DNA of 64,000 nt from Paenibacillus lautus NBRC 15380 (GTDB lineage Bacteria > Bacillota > Bacilli > Paenibacillales > Paenibacillaceae). Every line of letters starts with the position of its first letter. The stretch's first letter is position 1. A program made the translations under genes and the position numbers. This document shows positions 51,470 to 61,077 of this stretch, piece by piece. Under the pieces are notes generated by a model. The model was not told the origin of the DNA, made no database searches, and saw nothing but the letters and a program-made list of their open reading frames with translations. The stretch lies in NCBI RefSeq assembly GCF_004000945.1, contig NZ_BIMF01000011.1:62001-126000 (forward strand), in the 5' to 3' direction.

Positions 51470-52228
51470 TTATAGCAGCGCTTGAATGCTTACTCCTTCA
51501 GCTCCAAGCCGTGATCGCAAGGTGCTGGCGAACAGCGATGCGTGCGCGCCATCTCCATGAATGCAGACGGTATCTGCCGTAATGGGGATCACCTTGCCGC
51601 TCAGGGTAACTACCACTCTTTCTTTCACCATCCGCACGACTTGCGTGACCGCAGCTTCGGGATCGCTTATGATGGCATCCGGCAGATTTCTCGGCGTGAG
51701 GGTGCCGTCATCCTGGTAGGTACGATCCGCAAACACTTCGCTTGCTGTGCGAAGGCCAGCCCTCTCCCCCGCCGCGATTAACTCGCTGCCTGCCAACCCA
51801 TACAGAATGAGCGTTGGATCGATATGCTTGATTGCCGATGCAATCGCGTCTGCAAGGGGTCTGGAGGTCGCTGCCATATTATACAGAGCACCGTGAGGTT
51901 TTACATGCTGCAGCCCGGACCCTTCCTGTATCGCAAAAGCCATCAAGGCTCCAACCTGATAGGTTACCATATCATAAGCTTCGGCAGGCGTAATCTCCAT
52001 TCTTCTTCTTCCGAAACCGACCAGATCAGGCAAGCCAGGATGGGCACCGATCGCGGTACCGTTTGCGATAGCCTGACGGACCGTTGCCCTCATGACCGCC
52101 GGATCGCCTGCATGAAATCCGCAAGCAATGTTTGCTGAAGTTATACTGCGAAGAAGCTCCGTATCATTGCCTAACCTGTAAGCACCGTAGCTCTCTCCCA
52201 TATCGCAGTTTAGGTCCACTCGAACCAT
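51470..52228 (-). CDS. pxpA: 5-oxoprolinase subunit A (LamB/YcsF family)
   Basis: 252 residues. VDLNCDMGESYGAYRLGNDT, ITSANIACGFHAGDPAVMRA and LPDLVGFGRRRMEITPAEAY are the LamB/YcsF family blocks. Together with PxpB and PxpC it forms the ATP-dependent 5-oxoprolinase that converts 5-oxoproline to glutamate. It starts six bases after the pxpC stop. Third gene of pxpB-pxpC-pxpA-pcp. Confidence 0.95.
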   Translation of the reverse strand: MVRVDLNCDMGESYGAYRLGNDTELLRSITSANIACGFHAGDPAVMRATVRQAIANGTAIGAHPGLPDLVGFGRRRMEITPAEAYDMVTYQVGALMAFAIQEGSGLQHVKPHGALYNMAATSRPLADAIASAIKHIDPTLILYGLAGSELIAAGERAGLRTASEVFADRTYQDDGTLTPRNLPDAIISDPEAAVTQVVRMVKERVVVTLSGKVIPITADTVCIHGDGAHASLFASTLRSRLGAEGVSIQALL

Positions 52229-52234
52229 GCTGAC

Positions 52235-53236
52235 TCACAACTCCTTTAATTTAAGCTTGATCATGGTTTCCAACATTCGAAGCTCTCGAACGTGAGCTGT
52301 ATAAAGCTGTTCTGCTTCTGCCAAGGATATTTCCGCAAAGCGAATCGCAGCCCCAGGCGACAGCTGAGCGATCAACGAAATATCGACGGTCGCCACTTGT
52401 GCGATTTTGGGATAGCCTCCAAGCGTCTGCCGATCCGCCATTAGAATGATGGGCTGGCCATCTGCAGGTACCTGCACCGTTCCAAGGGCTACCGGCTCGG
52501 ATATATATTCTTTTGCATGGCTTAATTGAAGCAACGGGCCGGACAATCGGTAGCCCATACGGTCCGATTGCGGAGTTACGGTGAACCGTTCTCCGAGCAG
52601 CGCCTGCTTGCTGCCTTCGTCAAAGTTATCATATTGACGCCCTTTCAGCACGCGTATCACCGCCTCCTGTCCTGGACCAGGATACCCTTCAGCAGAGACG
52701 GCCCATTTTACGGTGAGGAAACCGCCGTAATCATCAAGGTATCGTTTAGACGAAACCAGGGGAAGCCGAGAAGGATGGGCATGCACCGTATCCCCTTTCT
52801 TCAACGGTCTCCCTTCATGCCCGCCGATTCGGGCCCTTAAATACGTACTGCTGCTTCCCATGACCTGGCAGACATCAAATCCGCCCGATACGGCCATATA
52901 AGCGCGACAGCCCGTTACCGGCTGTTGAAAGCGCAGAACACGGCCCGCTTTGATCAGCACGGGACGCCACATAGGAACCTTCACGCCTTCGATCGATGGC
53001 GATAGATCTCCGCCTGTAATGGCAACCCACCGATCGCTATGAAATTCAACCGCGAATCCTGACCATGTAATTTCCAGAACGGCCCGTTCATCCTCATTGC
53101 CAACTAGTCGATTGACGATCCGATAAGCGTAGTTATCCATGGCTCCTGCCATGATAATACCGTATCTGCCGTAACCCCGTCTTCCCGCATCCTGAAGAGT
53201 AACAAGAAGTCCCGGCTTTATAACGGTTATACTCAT
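52235..53236 (-). CDS. pxpC: 5-oxoprolinase subunit C (biotin-dependent carboxyltransferase family)
   Basis: 333 residues. The start MSITVIKPGLLVTLQDAGRR, then YGIIMAGAMDNYAYRIVNRL and ALGTVQVPADGQPIILMADR are typical of PxpC/KipA proteins. It shares four bases with the end of pxpB (53233-53236), so the two subunits are translationally coupled and would be made in equal amounts. Works as the PxpABC complex in the cytoplasm. Confidence 0.94.
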   Translation of the reverse strand: MSITVIKPGLLVTLQDAGRRGYGRYGIIMAGAMDNYAYRIVNRLVGNEDERAVLEITWSGFAVEFHSDRWVAITGGDLSPSIEGVKVPMWRPVLIKAGRVLRFQQPVTGCRAYMAVSGGFDVCQVMGSSSTYLRARIGGHEGRPLKKGDTVHAHPSRLPLVSSKRYLDDYGGFLTVKWAVSAEGYPGPGQEAVIRVLKGRQYDNFDEGSKQALLGERFTVTPQSDRMGYRLSGPLLQLSHAKEYISEPVALGTVQVPADGQPIILMADRQTLGGYPKIAQVATVDISLIAQLSPGAAIRFAEISLAEAEQLYTAHVRELRMLETMIKLKLKEL

Positions 53237-53952
53237 AGACCCACTTCCCTTATCTGTTCGTATTCCTCCGCTTGAATAGGCCGAAACCGGATATATTGCC
53301 CGCTCTTCAACAGCGTTGGAGGCTCAGCTTCGGGGCGAAATAAAGCGAGCGGTGTCCGGCCGATAATCTGCCACCCGCCCGGCGTTTCGATCGGATAAAT
53401 GCCGGTTTGCGTGCCGGCGATTCCTACCGATCCAGCCGGTATAAGCAGCCTTGGAGTCTGTTTCCTCGGTGTCGCAATTTGCTCCGGGATACCTCCGACA
53501 TAGGGGAAGCCGGGCGCAAATCCGATGGCGTAGATTAAGTAATCCTGCCCGGAATGAATGCGGATGACATCCATGGGAGAAAGGTGGTTCTTCTGAGCGA
53601 CTTCGTCCAGGTCCGGTCCATAGTCGCCCCCATAACAAACCGGAATGTCAACAACCTCATATTTTGTGATGTCCTTCCCTCCAGCTTCCTCCTCCATCCG
53701 CTCATCCAACATCGAACAGACATAAGCAAACACCGTATCGAATCCGTCTGGTTTGCCGATCTTATCATGATCATAGTAAACCGCAACGCTCGTATACGAA
53801 GGGATGCATTCGATCCAGCCTGGAATAGGGTTCTTTTCCAATCGCCTCGTCATACCTGTAACCAGGCGATGTACCTTCTCGCTCACGATGTCTTCGAATT
53901 GAATGAGAACAGCCGAATCCCCTAAAGGGAAGAACGAATAAGACTTACTCAT
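53233..53952 (-). CDS. pxpB: 5-oxoprolinase subunit B (KipI family)
   Basis: 239 residues from the ATG at 53952, seven bases after GGAGAA. The open frame extends upstream by 15 codons without a site. Family blocks: FFPLGDSAVLIQFED, GWIECIPSYTSVAVYYD, FAPGFPYVGGIPEQIATPRK and GGWQIIGRTPLALF. First gene of the pyroglutamate unit. KipI-type homologues inhibit a sporulation kinase in B. subtilis, but the clustering with pxpC, pxpA and pcp points to 5-oxoprolinase. Confidence 0.94.
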   Translation of the reverse strand: MSKSYSFFPLGDSAVLIQFEDIVSEKVHRLVTGMTRRLEKNPIPGWIECIPSYTSVAVYYDHDKIGKPDGFDTVFAYVCSMLDERMEEEAGGKDITKYEVVDIPVCYGGDYGPDLDEVAQKNHLSPMDVIRIHSGQDYLIYAIGFAPGFPYVGGIPEQIATPRKQTPRLLIPAGSVGIAGTQTGIYPIETPGGWQIIGRTPLALFRPEAEPPTLLKSGQYIRFRPIQAEEYEQIREVGL

Positions 53953-54187
53953 AGGACATTCTCCGTTCCATATGGACTGCTGATTATCGTCAATCATTGA
54001 ATGATTATTCCTATGATAGCAGAGAAACGGGCATCCGTTGAATATGAAGTTAAATTATTTGTCGATAGAATCAGGAACAGTTGGCTCTGTACGGATCATG
54101 TCAAGCGTCCATGCTGTTATCTGCATAATTTTAGGGAATGGTTGGCAAAATACAGAAGTCGTACTTTAATAAGGAGGTGCCACCAAC

Positions 54188-54367
54188 ATGAGCCCACAAA
54201 ACCATAACAGTAACGAACCGACAAAAGCAGAAGTACAAACCACGAAATTGAACAAAATGCCGATTCCAGGTGAATTTGACACCGAGATTTCTGCCGAAGA
54301 AGCAGCCGAGGTGTTTAAACAGCAGCAGCAACCAAACTCTGGTCATAGCTCCGAGAACCAACAATAA
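54188..54367 (+). CDS. Small hydrophilic hypothetical protein
   Basis: 59 residues with a strong ribosome site (AATAAGGAGGTG, 8 bases before the ATG) and a dedicated terminator, so it is likely real. The sequence is polar and Gln/Asn-rich: MSPQNHNSNEPTKAEVQTTK, LNKMPIPGEFDTEISAEEAA, then EVFKQQQQPNSG. It has no hydrophobic segment and is probably disordered at both ends. I recognise no family; the size and composition recall small stress- or spore-related proteins of Bacillales, which is only a guess. Single-gene unit transcribed opposite to its neighbours. Confidence 0.75.
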   Translation: MSPQNHNSNEPTKAEVQTTKLNKMPIPGEFDTEISAEEAAEVFKQQQQPNSGHSSENQQ

Positions 54368-54378
54368 TACAAGTAGAA

Positions 54379-54427
54379 GACCTCACGGATGATCCGTTGT
54401 TTACAGGATCGTCCGTGAGGTCTTTTT
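54379..54427 (+). terminator. Terminator of the small protein gene
   Basis: GACCTCACGGA pairs with TCCGTGAGGTC; an inner GATCC/GGATC extends the stem. TTTTT follows at 54423-54427. Confidence 0.88.
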
Positions 54428-54504
54428 AGGTGTATTATTTTACAGTCATTCGGGTTTTTATGGTTTAATTAGCCATCCATGAAGCTCTTATTTAAGCTTT
54501 CGGT

Positions 54505-55716
54505 TTAAATCCCCTTGGTGCCTAACCGCTTCGCAAGTTCCGCCAGATCATGCCCTTTAAGGGCTCCTTCCACCAGCTGCGGAAGAAGCGCAGGGGTGCA
54601 TGCAAAGCAAGGTGTTCCGTCTCTCGACAGTGACCTGGCTACCTGCTCATCATAGAACGGTTTTCCCTCGTCGGATAATGCGAGGAGACACATCGTCTTG
54701 ACTCCCGCTTCCCGTAATTCACGCATTCGCCGAATCAGCCCGGCTTGATTGCCGCCCTCGTACAGATCCGAAATGATGATAAACAGAGTCTTTTTCGGTT
54801 CTTCAATAAATTGCTCGCAATACGCAACGGATTTATGAATATCCGTTCCGCCGCCAAGCTGGATGCCGAATAACATATCCACCGGATCATTGGCACACTG
54901 CTCCGTCAAGTCAACGACTTCCGTATCGAATACAACCACACGGGTGTCGAGCGAAGGTATGCTTGCAAATATGGATCCAATGACCGAAGCCCAGATCACG
55001 GATTCCGCCATGGAACCGCTCTGGTCGATATCCACGATGACGGTCCATTCTTTTCTTCGTCTTACTCTGTCAAAATAATAAAAACGCTCCGGAATGATCT
55101 GCTTGCGGTCCGCATCATAATTTTTCAGATTTCGCTGTATCGTCCGCTTCCAGTCAATACCGCTGAGCGAAGGAAGCGGTGTATGCCGCCTGCGGTTCAA
55201 GGCACCAGTCACTGCCCTGCGAATATCATCCTGCAGGCGCTGGACAAGCTCGTCCACAACCGCCTTCACCAGCAGGCGTGCCGTATCCTTGGTTTTCTCG
55301 GGAATCTTGCCTTTCAGGGACAGCAGCGTGCCAACCAGCTGTATATCCGGCTTGACCGTAGCCAGAACCTCCGGTTCAAACAGCAGCTGCTTCCAGCCCT
55401 TTCGTTCCATGGCATCATTCTGGATAATGGAAACCACGTCTTCGGGGAAAAAGGAGCGGACATCACCCAGCCACTGCGCGAGCCGGGGAGCCGACTTTCC
55501 TTGCCCGGCTGCCCGCTGCCCCGCGGACGCACTTCCAGCTTCCGCCCCGCCGTCCGTACTATCATAAATCGCGGCCAGCGCACGGTCCATAATCATTTCT
55601 TCCTCCGACAGCTGTACGTTTCCCCCGGCGCTATAGCCCGCTAGCTGAGGTTCAGCCGACTGGCCCAGAATAAGCCGCCAACGCGATATTTGGTTTGGTT
55701 CCGGTATGCCACTCAT
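54505..55716 (-). CDS. VWA-domain protein (CoxE/YehP-like)
   Basis: 403 residues. An N-terminal helical half precedes a von Willebrand A domain with an intact metal site: D231-Q-S233-G-S235 (IVDIDQSGSMAES), a later GGGTDIHKS (about 285-293), and LFIIISDLYEGGN. Such proteins are partners of MoxR ATPases, as in CoxD/CoxE or E. coli YehL/YehP. It begins three bases after the stop of the DUF5682 gene and ends the five-gene unit. It likely passes substrates to the MoxR ATPase or anchors the complex through metal coordination. Confidence 0.88.
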   Translation of the reverse strand: MSGIPEPNQISRWRLILGQSAEPQLAGYSAGGNVQLSEEEMIMDRALAAIYDSTDGGAEAGSASAGQRAAGQGKSAPRLAQWLGDVRSFFPEDVVSIIQNDAMERKGWKQLLFEPEVLATVKPDIQLVGTLLSLKGKIPEKTKDTARLLVKAVVDELVQRLQDDIRRAVTGALNRRRHTPLPSLSGIDWKRTIQRNLKNYDADRKQIIPERFYYFDRVRRRKEWTVIVDIDQSGSMAESVIWASVIGSIFASIPSLDTRVVVFDTEVVDLTEQCANDPVDMLFGIQLGGGTDIHKSVAYCEQFIEEPKKTLFIIISDLYEGGNQAGLIRRMRELREAGVKTMCLLALSDEGKPFYDEQVARSLSRDGTPCFACTPALLPQLVEGALKGHDLAELAKRLGTKGI

Positions 55717-55719
55717 CGC

Positions 55720-58074
55720 CTAAAAGTCCTCAAAGTCAAAATCATTCAAGTCGTCGATCATCTCCGCTTCTTCCTCCTTCAGGTCACCGGTCAAAATTTC
55801 GGCAGCCTGCTCTGCATTCACGCCCCATAGCTCGCCAAGCAGCTCGGCAATCATGGTCTTCTCCTTCGCCGAAAAGCTGCTGAACGCCCGGCGCAGAAAA
55901 ACAAGCGCACGAGTGAATTCATCATCCTCCAGAGACTGGATGTAATCATTCAGCTGCTCCCACAGGCTCAATCGCGAGAGAAGGGCATACCGGTTCCGCA
56001 TCGATAAGCCTTCAAACCATCCTGCACCCAAATCGGCCGGAATGCCGGGCGATAGTCTGCGAGATACTTCTTCGGCACACTGCCGGGCGGAAATCGCATT
56101 CCGCTCCATCAATACCGCACACGCATATCCCGACAACCTGGCGTTCAAGTCATCCCTCTCAGACAAATGCCCGAGTTCTTGCAGCCAAAGTTCCTCATCC
56201 ACCTGCTCCGCGTGCTCCATGGCGACACTGTTCAGTTCATTCAAGGCAGTTATCATCGAGCCTGATACCTCGTCGCTGCACTGGCTGCCATCGAGCAAAA
56301 ACAAACAAGCGCGCATAAAGAGCTGCTGCAGCAGCGGTACTAACGGCTCTGTATTCATCCGTCTGATTCCGCCGTAGCGGATCAGAACGGATAACTCCCG
56401 GGAAGCTGCCGCAATCTGTACGACATCGCGGCTGTCCACAGCAAGCTTTTGCAGGGTCTGCCGACCTGCTTCCATCTGGTGAATCATCCCGCATTCATAT
56501 GCGATCCGGATGAGCGAAGAGGCTTCGTCAATCGAGCTGCAGCCCGCCAGCTTCTGCTGGAGCATATAAGCGGCGGCTACCTCTACCGTCTCTCCCAGCA
56601 GCGTCGATTCGACAACCTGAATTTCAACCTCAGGCGTCCATTTCACAACCCAGTGCTCCGCCCACGCCCCTTGCTCCTGCCCGCTGGGTCTGGCCTTAAC
56701 AAAATCAATCCCCAACAGCTTCAAGCGGTGAAACAAAAAGGACCGGTTCAAATCGAGATACGCGGACTCTTTCGAGGTTACCCTCCGGTTCTCGCGCAAA
56801 TCCAATATTAAATCGTTCGCCACAACCGATTTATACTTCTCAAGCTTCAGCCTTTTCAGCTGGCGGTTCAGGTCGTCCTGGATCGGTGTCTGGCTGACGC
56901 CTTCGGCCAGCTCGCCGATCGCCGTACCGATCTCCACTCGTGCAAGCTCCTCTGCTACGACGGAAAGATCGCCGTGCCCAAGCAGCGTCTGGGCCGCATC
57001 CCGCAAATCCCGCAGTGTCGGGAGACCGCCACGATGAAGCGCTGCGAGCGACTCCGCCAACCGGACGGCTTCGATCACCTCCGCCGTGGAGCGGTGGGTA
57101 CCATTCTTTCTCATCGAGCCCGCGACCATGGATAGATAATGATGCGGCAATTCCGCTAGCGCGCCCTGCTGCATTCGTTCCCACATCATCTCAAAATAAT
57201 GGGGAGCGATATTCCCGGCACCATAACCGGAAATGGACGACAGTTTATAGTAGGAATAAGGCATCAGCGTCAGCTTGGTTATCCGGTTAGGAAGCTGATT
57301 CAATTCCTCGTCGCTCATCGGGCTGGACAAATCGCTAAGCGCGGAGGCATGGTAAGCCCCGCAAACGACTACAATGCGCTCGGGGTCATGCCCTGCCGCA
57401 ATCGCTTCAACAATCTGACGGCGCATATACGACTCCCGGACGGCATTGTAGGCGTATTCCACAGTATCCTCACGACGCTCCTTCTCCTCCGACAGCTCTC
57501 GCATATGCACGGAAAAAGCCGATATGGATTGCCGGTAAGAGCCTTCGCTCAGATTATGTTCGTAACTCCGCTCCCAGTACATATCGTAATCATATTCGCC
57601 GGCAAGCTCGGCAATCCGCTCATATACGGATTTTTCGTCCGGCTGGCTCTCGTCCATCGGCTCAGCTGCCCCCGAGCTGGATCCATGATCCTCGCCTTCA
57701 AGCTCTTCCCCGTCCGTTTCGCCGTCCGAGCTGCGGCGCAGCTCCTGCAGACAGACGGCAGCAGATGAGGGCAGATCGATAAATGCGGCATAAGCTCCGT
57801 GCTTCTGCGCCCATCTCATGGCCTGATATTCCGGGGAATATACCGCAAATGGCCACAGAATCGTTCGTACGGGCAGTTCTTCGGTAAACGCCAATATAGC
57901 AACCGGCGGCTTTGTTGTTGCCTGGGTCAGATGCCGTATTTCCCCGCTTGCATCCGACGGCCCTTCGATGAGCACCGCCGTAGGATTGATCTCATTCAGA
58001 AAGTCCAGTACATGCTTCGCACCGGCGGGCGACAAATGCCGAACTCCAAAAACATGTATGCCGGCAGCATTCAC
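55720..58074 (-). CDS. DUF5682 protein (YehM-like)
   Basis: About 784 residues. I choose the GTG at 58074, eight bases after AAGGAG; it overlaps the MoxR stop as GTGA, a coupling signal. The N-terminal part (NAAGIHVFGVRHLSPAGAKH, then AVLIEGPSD, and later RIVVVCGAYHASALSDL) resembles the TraB/ChaN/erythromycin esterase-like fold. The first 60-280 residues hold an acidic insert; the rest is helical and repeats-like. The family occurs with MoxR and VWA genes. Molecular function is unknown; hydrolase or haem-binding activity is only suggested by the fold resemblance. Confidence 0.82.
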   Translation of the reverse strand: MNAAGIHVFGVRHLSPAGAKHVLDFLNEINPTAVLIEGPSDASGEIRHLTQATTKPPVAILAFTEELPVRTILWPFAVYSPEYQAMRWAQKHGAYAAFIDLPSSAAVCLQELRRSSDGETDGEELEGEDHGSSSGAAEPMDESQPDEKSVYERIAELAGEYDYDMYWERSYEHNLSEGSYRQSISAFSVHMRELSEEKERREDTVEYAYNAVRESYMRRQIVEAIAAGHDPERIVVVCGAYHASALSDLSSPMSDEELNQLPNRITKLTLMPYSYYKLSSISGYGAGNIAPHYFEMMWERMQQGALAELPHHYLSMVAGSMRKNGTHRSTAEVIEAVRLAESLAALHRGGLPTLRDLRDAAQTLLGHGDLSVVAEELARVEIGTAIGELAEGVSQTPIQDDLNRQLKRLKLEKYKSVVANDLILDLRENRRVTSKESAYLDLNRSFLFHRLKLLGIDFVKARPSGQEQGAWAEHWVVKWTPEVEIQVVESTLLGETVEVAAAYMLQQKLAGCSSIDEASSLIRIAYECGMIHQMEAGRQTLQKLAVDSRDVVQIAAASRELSVLIRYGGIRRMNTEPLVPLLQQLFMRACLFLLDGSQCSDEVSGSMITALNELNSVAMEHAEQVDEELWLQELGHLSERDDLNARLSGYACAVLMERNAISARQCAEEVSRRLSPGIPADLGAGWFEGLSMRNRYALLSRLSLWEQLNDYIQSLEDDEFTRALVFLRRAFSSFSAKEKTMIAELLGELWGVNAEQAAEILTGDLKEEEAEMIDDLNDFDFEDF

Positions 58075-59174
58075 TGGTTGATCTCCTTGCATGCGTTATA
58101 TAAACCCCGCCACTGCGCTCCGCGTTTCTTCATGATATTATCAAGATATTCCTTCCATACGAGCCGGTCTTTATCATCATCCTTCACAATCGCCCCTTGA
58201 AGTCCCGCTGCCAAATCCTCATCCGTCAGCTCACCGCTGCCAAAGCTCGCTGCCAGCGCCATGCTGTTCGTCAGGAGCGAAATCGCTTCAGCCGTCGAGA
58301 TCACTCCAGCCGGGGACTTCACCTTTTCCTTTTTGTCCAGGGTCATGCCGCTGCGCAGCTCTCGAAAAATCGTCACGACCTTGAGCAGTGCTTCATCTGC
58401 GGGAGCAGCAGCCTGCAGATCATAAGAGGAGGCAATCTCGGACACCCGTTTCTTCACGATTTCGATTTCGGTACTCAGATCCGCTGGAGCAGGAAGAACG
58501 ATAATATTGAAACGACGCTTGAGCGCTGTTGACATCTCATTGACCCCGCGGTCTCTTGTATTTGCAGTAGCGATAATAGAGAAGCCTTTTCGGGCGTTCA
58601 TTTCTTTTCCGAGCTCAGGCACCGATATCGTCTTTTCGGACAAAATGGAGATGAGTGCATCCTGTACCTCCGAGGCACAGCGGGAAATCTCTTCGAACCG
58701 GGCGATCCCTCCCGCTTCCATCGCCCGCATGATCGGACTCTGCACCAGCGCTTCGGGTGTAGGGCCTTGAGCGAGCAGCATGGCATAGTTCCAGGAATAC
58801 CGGACGTGCTCTTCACTCGTTCCGGCCGTTCCCTGAACGACCAGACCGGACTTTCCGTAGATCGCTGCCGCCAGATTTTCGGACAGCCAGGATTTGGCCG
58901 TGCCTGGTTCCCCGATTAATAACAGGGCACGGTCGGTTACCAAGGTAGCGACCGCCATCTCGATCAACCGCTTGTTCCCGATATATTTAGGCGTAATTTC
59001 CGTTGGGCCTGCCTTGCCGCCGACGATGAATTTGAGTACGGATTGAGGTGACATCTGCCATCCGGCAGGAATGTTCCCGGAATCCTCCTCACGCAGTGCT
59101 TCCAGCTCGTGACGGAACAATATTTCCGCGGGCTGCCGCATGATATCTTGTAATTGCTCTTGTCCTGCTGCCAT
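58071..59174 (-). CDS. MoxR-family AAA+ ATPase (YehL-like)
   Basis: 367 residues. Walker A GEPGTAKS at 88-95, Walker B IARFEE at 157-162, sensor 1 in SIIATANTRDRGVNEM and an arginine-finger region in STALKRRFN. The GTAKSWLSENLAAAIYGKSG stretch and 360-residue length fit MoxR AAA+ ATPases that remodel proteins together with VWA partners. AAGGAG stands nine bases before the ATG. Third gene of the unit, coupled to the DUF5682 gene. Confidence 0.92.
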   Translation of the reverse strand: MAAGQEQLQDIMRQPAEILFRHELEALREEDSGNIPAGWQMSPQSVLKFIVGGKAGPTEITPKYIGNKRLIEMAVATLVTDRALLLIGEPGTAKSWLSENLAAAIYGKSGLVVQGTAGTSEEHVRYSWNYAMLLAQGPTPEALVQSPIMRAMEAGGIARFEEISRCASEVQDALISILSEKTISVPELGKEMNARKGFSIIATANTRDRGVNEMSTALKRRFNIIVLPAPADLSTEIEIVKKRVSEIASSYDLQAAAPADEALLKVVTIFRELRSGMTLDKKEKVKSPAGVISTAEAISLLTNSMALAASFGSGELTDEDLAAGLQGAIVKDDDKDRLVWKEYLDNIMKKRGAQWRGLYNACKEINQ

Positions 59175-59189
59175 GGGCTTTTCACTCCT

Positions 59190-61052
59190 TTAAATTTCTT
59201 GTTCCTTCATCATCCGAAGGATGTAACGAAGCTGATCTTCGGCGCTGTCCCGATAGTTGCCCAGCACCGCATGAACGCGGTCATAATAGCCTGACGGTAA
59301 TCGGCAAAGCTGCTTAAATATAAAAGGTTCAATCATATAGCAGTCCTGATTGCGCTTATCCTCCATTGCGACCACAATAGCTTCCAATAACGCTTCATCC
59401 TTCATGCCGGAACGTACAAGCCCCATAATGATCAAATTGGCAAACCGATTGCGGAATTCCGGTGAATTCTTCAGCTTCGACAGCAAATACGACTCGGCTT
59501 CGAGGTGTCCCCGGCGGGCGAAAGCGCTCACCAGTGCAAGCTCATCCTGCTCGATAAACAGCTCAAGCCATCTGTCATCCCAGCTTGCTTGCAGCTGCTC
59601 CTGCGGAAGCATTTCCACGTAATGCGTATAGCTCTCCTTCCCCGTAAACGGCATAACTTCCTCATATGGTTTATACTGCCTATGGATGACCATATCTGAC
59701 AGGGTGTCCAAAAGCCTTTTTCGTTCTTTGGCCGCGTTGCCAAGGGACGAGGAGGCGAAGCCTTGTAACAGAACGTCCTTGTATTGTTCATATACGCGGT
59801 CCGGCGGGAGCACGCGAGCGGCTTTTTGGAATACCTCGCGGACATAAGAGCTGCCATGTCTGTATTGCTCCAAATCATTCTCCGCGTTTTGGCGAAGCAG
59901 TTCCCTGGCTTCCTCGGAATCCACGCGATTCATGTAAATGACCGCTTCATTCATAAGGTATGTCCAGCCCAAAGACTTGATATATAAGGAATATTGCTTA
60001 AGCACGTTCCGGTACAGCTCCTCGAGCGCCGGACTTTGTTTATCGTGCAGTGCCCACAAGCAGCGCTTCACCTTGCTCCAGCTCTCCTCCAGCTGTTGCT
60101 TGTCATCCGGAAATTCGGAAACCGCTTGAAGCTCGGCGGACATGTCTCGTACAAGCCAATCTGTCAACAAGGCGGAACGGCATTTGCCCAGGGCAGGGTT
60201 AACCAACTCTTTGTCTTTTCCTTGAGCGGCTTCATACAATCGCTCCACGGCTCGTTCCGAACCGTTCTCGGCAAGTGCATCATAAGCCGCCTCGCGGATC
60301 ACCTTCTTCTTGCTCTTGCTCCATTCCATCAGATCAGCTTCATACTCATCGTGGCCTGCAAGCAGTTTGATCGCCATGCACCGCACCTCATCGCTGCCGG
60401 TCTCGGCCGCTTGTCGGATCAGCTCTACTATTTCCTTGCCGCCGGTTTGCGCCATCACCTTCAGCTTCCGCGACTCCGGCTTTCCGCCCTCCGGATTAAA
60501 GCTTTCCAGCAGAAATGGAACGATTTCCGGGCCATACGCTGGCAAAATCTCATTGGCTGCTAGCTCTCCAATCTCGACATAGGGGTCATTCAAAGCTTCA
60601 ATTGCAAGATATACCAGTCGGAAATCCCGGAACAAGCCTTCCTTCCATGCTTCTTCTATGATCTCGTAACGGCCGCCGCCCGTTGTAGTCAGCGCGGTCT
60701 GTACAGCGGAAAGCTTGCGGAAGGATAAATGGGATGATAGTGAAACCGGATGATGGTCTACCAGGTGGAGCTCTCCTTCAGGGGCTGTCGTTCCTTGGGT
60801 ATGCAGCACGGAGCTCAGCAGCTGGTTCAAATCCTGAAGCAGCTGTGCCGACTGGGTCTCCTTCCCGGATTCCGGTTCCATTAAAGCGCTGATCCCTTCA
60901 CCCAATCTCTTGAACACGGGAGCGCGCTCTCCGAGCTGCTGAAACTGCGGCAGCAGCCTCTTGAGGCGGAAGTCGCCTGCCGCGAGTTCGCTGCCGGCAA
61001 TATATAAACGCCTAACCTCCTGGTTAAGCTCCTGCAGTAATGCCGTACTCAT
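59190..61052 (-). CDS. HEAT-repeat-like protein of the MoxR/VWA unit
   Basis: 620 residues, soluble, almost entirely helical. Repeating helix pairs can be seen, e.g. AIEALNDPYVEIGELAANEI, GSDEVRCMAIKLLAGHDEYE and VIREAAYDALAENGSERAVE, in the style of HEAT repeats. It resembles the DUF5691-type partner found beside SWIM and MoxR genes, though I am not sure of the exact family. GAAGGAGG precedes the ATG; 25 bases follow the SWIM gene. A scaffold or substrate-binding role is the natural guess. Confidence 0.72.
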   Translation of the reverse strand: MSTALLQELNQEVRRLYIAGSELAAGDFRLKRLLPQFQQLGERAPVFKRLGEGISALMEPESGKETQSAQLLQDLNQLLSSVLHTQGTTAPEGELHLVDHHPVSLSSHLSFRKLSAVQTALTTTGGGRYEIIEEAWKEGLFRDFRLVYLAIEALNDPYVEIGELAANEILPAYGPEIVPFLLESFNPEGGKPESRKLKVMAQTGGKEIVELIRQAAETGSDEVRCMAIKLLAGHDEYEADLMEWSKSKKKVIREAAYDALAENGSERAVERLYEAAQGKDKELVNPALGKCRSALLTDWLVRDMSAELQAVSEFPDDKQQLEESWSKVKRCLWALHDKQSPALEELYRNVLKQYSLYIKSLGWTYLMNEAVIYMNRVDSEEARELLRQNAENDLEQYRHGSSYVREVFQKAARVLPPDRVYEQYKDVLLQGFASSSLGNAAKERKRLLDTLSDMVIHRQYKPYEEVMPFTGKESYTHYVEMLPQEQLQASWDDRWLELFIEQDELALVSAFARRGHLEAESYLLSKLKNSPEFRNRFANLIIMGLVRSGMKDEALLEAIVVAMEDKRNQDCYMIEPFIFKQLCRLPSGYYDRVHAVLGNYRDSAEDQLRYILRMMKEQEI

Positions 61053-61077
61053 GGTTGTTCCTCCTTCTTTACCCTGC

